From NCBI GenBank assembly GCA_964531735.1, contig CAZHGD010000142.1, positions 1-19,013 of the forward strand: 19,013 nucleotides of DNA, written 5' to 3'. This stretch comes from CAZHGD01 sp964531735 (GTDB lineage: Bacteria; Armatimonadota; UBA10988). Position numbers and translations under genes: made by a program. The notes beneath the pieces were generated by a model. The model saw only the letters and a program-made list of their open reading frames with translations, made no database searches and was not told the origin of the DNA. Below are positions 15,389 through 19,013 of this stretch, piece after piece (the first letter of the stretch is position 1; every line of letters starts with the position of its first letter).

Positions 15389-16445
15389 CGGCCGGCTCCG
15401 GCCGGGCGCGTCGGGCGGCGACCACCACCAGCAGCAGGGCCACGCCGCCGGCCAGCGCGGCCGAGGCCTGTGACAGCTCGATCAGCGACAAGGCGGCGCT
15501 GCCGCACAGGCCGCAGATCGCGTAGACGAACAGCAGCGCGCTGAGATCGTTCCAGCCCGAATCCTGCAACCGGTGGTGCAGGTGCGTGCGGTCGGCGGCC
15601 ATCGGGTTGTCGCCCCGCAGCACGCGCACCACCACCACGCCGGCCAGGTTCAGAATGGGCAGAGCCAGAATCACCATCGGTGCGCAGACCGCGATGATGG
15701 TGGCGCCTTTCATGACCCCGCTGATGGCCAGTGTGGCCAGCAGGAACCCGAGCAGGTAAGCGCCGCCGTCGCCCATGAAGATCTTGGCCGGCGGGAAGTT
15801 GAGGCGCAGGAAGCCGCAGATGCCGCCCAGCATGGCCAGGGCAAAGATGGCGGTCGCGGGCGAGCTCTTCGGCCCGTACATGGCGATCAGCGCGATGGTG
15901 CCGGCCATGATCAGCGACACGCCGCCGACGTAGCCGTCGAGGCCGTCGATGAAGTTGAGCGCGTTGGTGATGCCGACGATCCAGAGCAGCGTGACCAACA
16001 GCGACACCGCATGGGGGAAGTGCAGGTAGCCGTCACCGGGGATCTGGAAGCCGCGGATGCGCACCCCGGCCCCCATGGCGATGCCGGCCGCGAGCACCTG
16101 GAGGAGCAGGCGCAGCCACGGCGAAACGCCGCCGCGGGCGCGCAACACATCGTCGGCCAGACCGGCGGCGAAGATCGTCAGCGCGCCGAGCAGGATGCCG
16201 GTGCTTTCGCGGTTCCACCAGGCATAGTCGGCCTGCATCAGCGCCGCGGCCAGCAGCCCGGCCAGGAAGCCGATCAGGATGCCGACGCCGCCGATGCGCG
16301 GCACGGCGGTGGTATGGGTGTGGCGGCCCTCGGGCGTATCGAGCAGGCCCCGGCGCATGGCCAGGCGCAAGGCCAGCGGCACGGCCACCAGGCTCACGAT
16401 GAGCCCGGTGAGGAGCGCGGCAGCATAGTCTGCCTTCAAACTCAT
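15378..16445 (-). CDS. WecA/TagO-type polyprenyl-phosphate sugar-1-phosphate transferase
   Basis: A 355-residue inner-membrane enzyme of the MraY/WecA/TagO/RgpG superfamily. It transfers a sugar-1-phosphate, usually GlcNAc-1-phosphate, from a UDP-sugar to undecaprenyl phosphate, the first step in many surface polysaccharides. Conserved cytoplasmic motifs are present: RIGGVGILIGF (50-60), GLADDV with D98/D99, NALNFIDGLDG (161-171), FMGDGG (223-228, where MGDAG or MGDSG is more usual) and DRTHLHHRL (285-293), the His motif typical of the WecA/TagO branch rather than MraY. Eleven or so membrane segments are visible. ATG 16445 has GGAG at 5 bases. The exact sugar cannot be read from the sequence, so I give no symbol. 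It is first in an operon with the DUF2079 gene and divergent from the ADP-ribosylglycohydrolase. Confidence 0.92.
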   Translation of the reverse strand: MSLKADYAAALLTGLIVSLVAVPLALRLAMRRGLLDTPEGRHTHTTAVPRIGGVGILIGFLAGLLAAALMQADYAWWNRESTGILLGALTIFAAGLADDVLRARGGVSPWLRLLLQVLAAGIAMGAGVRIRGFQIPGDGYLHFPHAVSLLVTLLWIVGITNALNFIDGLDGYVGGVSLIMAGTIALIAMYGPKSSPATAIFALAMLGGICGFLRLNFPPAKIFMGDGGAYLLGFLLATLAISGVMKGATIIAVCAPMVILALPILNLAGVVVVRVLRGDNPMAADRTHLHHRLQDSGWNDLSALLFVYAICGLCGSAALSLIELSQASAALAGGVALLLVVVAARRARPEPADGG

Positions 16446-16452
16446 GACGACT

Positions 16453-16465
16453 CCACTTCCAGTGG
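16453..16465. promoter_or_regulatory. Palindrome CCACTtccAGTGG in the 41-bp divergent gap
   Basis: Two perfect 5-bp arms with a 3-bp spacer lie between the divergent transferase and ADP-ribosylglycohydrolase genes. The left arm overlaps the transferase ribosome site (GGAG, plus-strand 16451-16454), so the site could be an operator or a small hairpin hiding that ribosome site. A palindrome this short can occur by chance. Confidence 0.3.
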
Positions 16466-16486
16466 GCAGCGCGGGAGGAACGAACC

Positions 16487-17434
16487 ATGCGGGATCGGTA
16501 TCACGGCGCAGTGTTCGGCCTGGCGATTGGCGACGCCCTCGGCTGGCCGACCGAGTTCCTGTCGCTGAGCCAGATCCACGCCCAGTACGGCCGCGACGGC
16601 CTGGCTGATCTCGTGCCGCTGCATGGCTTTCCGGTCGGCACCTACACCGACGATACCCAAATGACGCTCGCCCTGGCCGAAGGTTTGCTCCAGGCCAACG
16701 GCGGCGACCTCGACCAGCAGATGACCGCGGTGGCCCGGCGCTTCGTGGCCTGGGCCTCGTCGCCCGAGAACAACCGCGCGCCGGGCGTCACCTGCCTGCA
16801 AGCCTGCGACCGTCTGCGGCGTCACGTCAACTGGCGCGAGAGCGGCGTCGACGGGTCCAAAGGCTGCGGGTCCGCCATGCGCTCCGCGCCGGTCGGACTG
16901 CTCTACCACGGCGAACCGGAGCGCTTGATCGAGATCGCCGACGCGACCGGTCTCATCACTCATCGCCACCCTACCGCCCGCGCCGGCAGCGTCGCTACCG
17001 CCGTGGCCGTCTCTCTGGCCTTAGACAATACCGCACCGGCGAAGATTCTAGCCGATGTCGTCGAAGTCGGCGCTCGTTTCAGCGTTGAGTTCGCGACTCG
17101 TCTCGCGCAAGTACCTGACGCCCTCGAACTGCCGCCCGCAGTGGCGCTCAGTGCGGCGCACCTCGGCGACCGCTTCGTCGCCGAGGATGTGCTCGCCGCG
17201 GCGCTCTACTGCTTCCTGCGCACGCCGGATGACTACCGCGCCACGGTGCTCTGTGGCGCCAACACCGAGGGTGACAGCGATAGCATCGCCTCCATCGCCG
17301 GGGCCATCAGCGGCGCCTACAACGGTCTCGAAGCCGTCCCGCCGGCCTGGCGCCAGCAGATCGAAAACGCCGCCGGCCTGGCCGACGTGGCCGACCGGCT
17401 CTACGATTCCTGGTCGCGCCGCCGCCCGGTCTGA
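16487..17434 (+). CDS. ADP-ribosylglycohydrolase family protein (DraG/ARH fold)
   Basis: A 315-residue all-helical hydrolase of the ADP-ribosylglycohydrolase family, which uses two Mg ions to cleave ADP-ribose from proteins or small molecules. Metal and ribose motifs are present in order: GLAIGDALGWPTEF (11-24), TYTDDTQM (52-59) for the first metal site, GSKGCGSAMR (123-132), THRHPTA (158-164) and GDSDSIASIAGAISGAY (262-278) for the second site. There the usual GGDTDT reads EGDSDS, with D263, D265 and S266 as ligands, a conservative change. The start ATG 16487 has GGAGG (16474-16478) at 8 bases. The substrate could be ADP-ribosyl-arginine, -serine, DNA or another glycoside, and the neighbours do not decide. 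It diverges from the transferase by 41 bp, and its stop abuts the stop of the converging gene. Confidence 0.92.
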   Translation: MRDRYHGAVFGLAIGDALGWPTEFLSLSQIHAQYGRDGLADLVPLHGFPVGTYTDDTQMTLALAEGLLQANGGDLDQQMTAVARRFVAWASSPENNRAPGVTCLQACDRLRRHVNWRESGVDGSKGCGSAMRSAPVGLLYHGEPERLIEIADATGLITHRHPTARAGSVATAVAVSLALDNTAPAKILADVVEVGARFSVEFATRLAQVPDALELPPAVALSAAHLGDRFVAEDVLAAALYCFLRTPDDYRATVLCGANTEGDSDSIASIAGAISGAYNGLEAVPPAWRQQIENAAGLADVADRLYDSWSRRRPV

Positions 17435-17447
17435 TTACGGCGCCACC
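17412..17447. terminator. Hairpin spanning abutting convergent stop codons
   Basis: GGTCGCGCCG (17412-17421) can pair with CGGCGCCACC (17438-17447) at nine of ten positions around a 16-base loop. The loop contains both stop codons, TGA and the complement of TAA, which touch with no base between them. No T-run is present. It could serve both genes. Confidence 0.4.
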
Positions 17448-19013
17448 TTGAAATCGTCCAGGTACCAGGTGGCCCCGAAGTGGTTGAACTCGAAGCCCGC
17501 GTGCAGGTACGGTTGCGGCTCCAACATGCCGAAGATGAGGCGCTGCACCTCCACGCTGTCGCCCGGATAGAGCTTCGCAAAGGCCTCGCGCAGGTTGAAC
17601 TCGACCGGCTGCCAGGTGCCGTCCGCCTTCAGACCAGGCACCGCGCCCAGTAGCCGCTGCCCGGTGTCGGTCTCTTCAGAGCCGGTCAGCTTGATCTGGT
17701 GCCAGATGCCGCGGGTCAGCGCGTAGGCGTTGATCCGCGTCCCCGCCGGCCACTTGCCGCGGCAGCTCAGCCGCCCGCGCTCGGCGGGCCGGAACGGCCG
17801 GTCCACCGCCCGCACCGCGAAGGTGCCGCCCGTCTGCAAGCTGCACAGCGCCAGGCAGCTTCCGGGCGCCTCGCTGGCCGCGACGCGCTGCAGCACCACC
17901 GGCACCCGCGGGTTGTCCGGCGCGAAACCGCCGATGGACTGCTCGAAGTCGTTGGCAAACGGATCGGCGCCGGCCCGCGGCTGCTCACCGTCGGCCAGCC
18001 GGCGGCCCAGGTCCTCGAACGGCTGCCGCGGCGCCTGCTGCTCGTACCAGACGCGCACGCGGGCCACCATGACACCGTTCTGCACGGTCCACAAGGCCAC
18101 TTTGCCCGCTGGTACCGAGCCGTCGTCCGGCACGTTGAACACTTCGCTGTCATCGACGCTGCACACCACGCGCCCGGCGGCCTTGCGCAGAACCAGGTGG
18201 AACCAGTGCCGGTGGAACTTGTCGAGGCCCTCGCCCAGCGGCCCGGTGAACTTGAACCGCGCCTCCGGGCCCGCGTTCCGCGCGATCTCCTTGCCGCGCC
18301 GGTAGAGCACCGAGCAGTGGTTGTTGTGCGCGGCAAAGCAGAACGCGTAGCCGCTCAGGACGTCCTTCCCGTCGCCGCCGACCGTCAGACAGAGGTCGCT
18401 GGGGTGGCTGTAGTATGGTGGCCCGGGCAGGTCCATCTTGATGCCCATGTAGGCTTCGGCCTGGATGCTGCCCTGGTAGTCGTCCTTGCTCCAGATCAGC
18501 GGGTGCTGGTCGTTGTAGCCGCCGAAGAACGACCACCGCGGGTCGCACTTCCAGCGGTTGATGGTCTCCCAGACGCCTTTGGCCTGGAACCACTCCACCG
18601 GCGCACGGTGGAACGTGGTGTCGTAGAGGTGGTCACAGCGCGCCTCGACCAGATCGAGGTCGACCGGCTCGCCCTTGCCGCTGATCGCCACGTGCAGGCC
18701 GTTGGGCGGGTACGGGGAGGCGTCCTGGTGGCCGATGACGCAGCGGTCGTCGGCGTAGCCCAGGAGGAAGCGGCCTCGCCGCTGGAAGCGCACGGCCTCG
18801 GTGCCCTCGATGCTGAACGATGCCCGGCGCACGCTGCGCCCGCCTTGCTGGATGTCGGCGATCAGCTTCTTGGCGCCGGTCTCGCTCTGCACCAGCACCA
18901 GCGCATAGCCGCCGCCATCCGGGTCGCCGGCCTCACCGCCGCCACCGGGCGGTACGCCACCCGGCGGTGGGCCGGGCATGCCGGGCGGCGGGCCTGCCGG
19001 TGGTGGCCCACCA
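17435..19013 (-). CDS. Concanavalin-like / carbohydrate-binding-like protein with Pro/Gly-rich linker, 5' end outside window
   Basis: The frame is open to the right edge, giving at least 525 residues. The Met codon at 18979 sits inside a continuous Gly/Pro-rich stretch (GPPPAGPPPGMPGPPPGG and onward), so it is probably internal and the true N-terminus lies beyond 19013. After this linker the first half is beta-rich with a concanavalin/LamG-like look: WETINRWKCDPRWSFFGGYN, QGSIQAEAYMGIKMD, YAFCFAAHNNHCSVLYRRG and a late VALWTVQNGVMVARVRVWYE strand pair. This resembles DUF1080-type sugar-binding or glycoside-related domains. A second beta-rich module follows (FANDFEQSIGGF to ATWYLDDFKVAP at the C-terminus), like galactose-binding jelly rolls. 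No catalytic motif or signal peptide is visible. Probably exported and glycan-binding, by inference. It converges on the ADP-ribosylglycohydrolase with zero spacing. Confidence 0.7.
   Translation of the reverse strand, partial: GGPPPAGPPPGMPGPPPGGVPPGGGGEAGDPDGGGYALVLVQSETGAKKLIADIQQGGRSVRRASFSIEGTEAVRFQRRGRFLLGYADDRCVIGHQDASPYPPNGLHVAISGKGEPVDLDLVEARCDHLYDTTFHRAPVEWFQAKGVWETINRWKCDPRWSFFGGYNDQHPLIWSKDDYQGSIQAEAYMGIKMDLPGPPYYSHPSDLCLTVGGDGKDVLSGYAFCFAAHNNHCSVLYRRGKEIARNAGPEARFKFTGPLGEGLDKFHRHWFHLVLRKAAGRVVCSVDDSEVFNVPDDGSVPAGKVALWTVQNGVMVARVRVWYEQQAPRQPFEDLGRRLADGEQPRAGADPFANDFEQSIGGFAPDNPRVPVVLQRVAASEAPGSCLALCSLQTGGTFAVRAVDRPFRPAERGRLSCRGKWPAGTRINAYALTRGIWHQIKLTGSEETDTGQRLLGAVPGLKADGTWQPVEFNLREAFAKLYPGDSVEVQRLIFGMLEPQPYLHAGFEFNHFGATWYLDDFKVAP

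Overview
The window is 19 kb of very GC-rich, gene-dense bacterial DNA with thirteen well-supported protein genes and one doubtful small ORF. I see no rRNA, tRNA, CRISPR array or insertion sequence. Signal peptides, many polytopic membrane proteins, a lipid-linked-sugar initiating transferase and a bacillithiol-type enzyme fit a high-GC environmental bacterium. Armatimonadota, Planctomycetota or a related uncultured lineage is my guess; nothing in the window fixes the phylum.

Layout. (1) 102-7877, minus strand: a tight four-gene run. An HD-GYP c-di-GMP phosphodiesterase overlaps a GT-C/GT87-like membrane glycosyltransferase, which overlaps a YfhO-family membrane protein. After 57 bp comes a large secreted glycoside-hydrolase-like protein. 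A 56-bp tandem repeat with hairpins lies beyond its stop at the left window edge. (2) 8003-9755, plus strand: a sigma70-like promoter, then bshA (bacillithiol glycosyltransferase), which appears to start at CTG, coupled by an ATGA overlap to a small lipoyl-domain plus E3-binding-domain protein that has no catalytic domain. (3) 9762-11405, minus strand: a membrane sensor histidine kinase with no adjacent response regulator. (4) 11650-13752, plus strand: a LmbE/PIG-L deacetylase and a ROK-like sugar-kinase-fold protein. (5) 13805-16445, minus strand: a WecA/TagO-type sugar-phosphate transferase overlapping a DUF2079 membrane protein. (6) 16487-17434, plus strand: an ADP-ribosylglycohydrolase. 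(7) 17435 to the right edge, minus strand: a concanavalin-like/carbohydrate-binding protein whose 5' end lies outside the window.

Two themes emerge. One is cell-surface glycan: three polytopic glycosyltransferase or YfhO-type proteins, a lipid carrier sugar-1-phosphate transferase, two large beta-rich carbohydrate-active-like proteins, and a c-di-GMP phosphodiesterase at the head of one operon. The other is low-molecular-weight thiol and amino-sugar chemistry: BshA, a LmbE deacetylase that could be a divergent BshB, and a lipoyl carrier able in principle to recruit lipoamide dehydrogenase. The most unusual point is the coupling of bshA to a stand-alone lipoyl/E3-binding protein, next to a sensor kinase whose external domain carries a cysteine pair.
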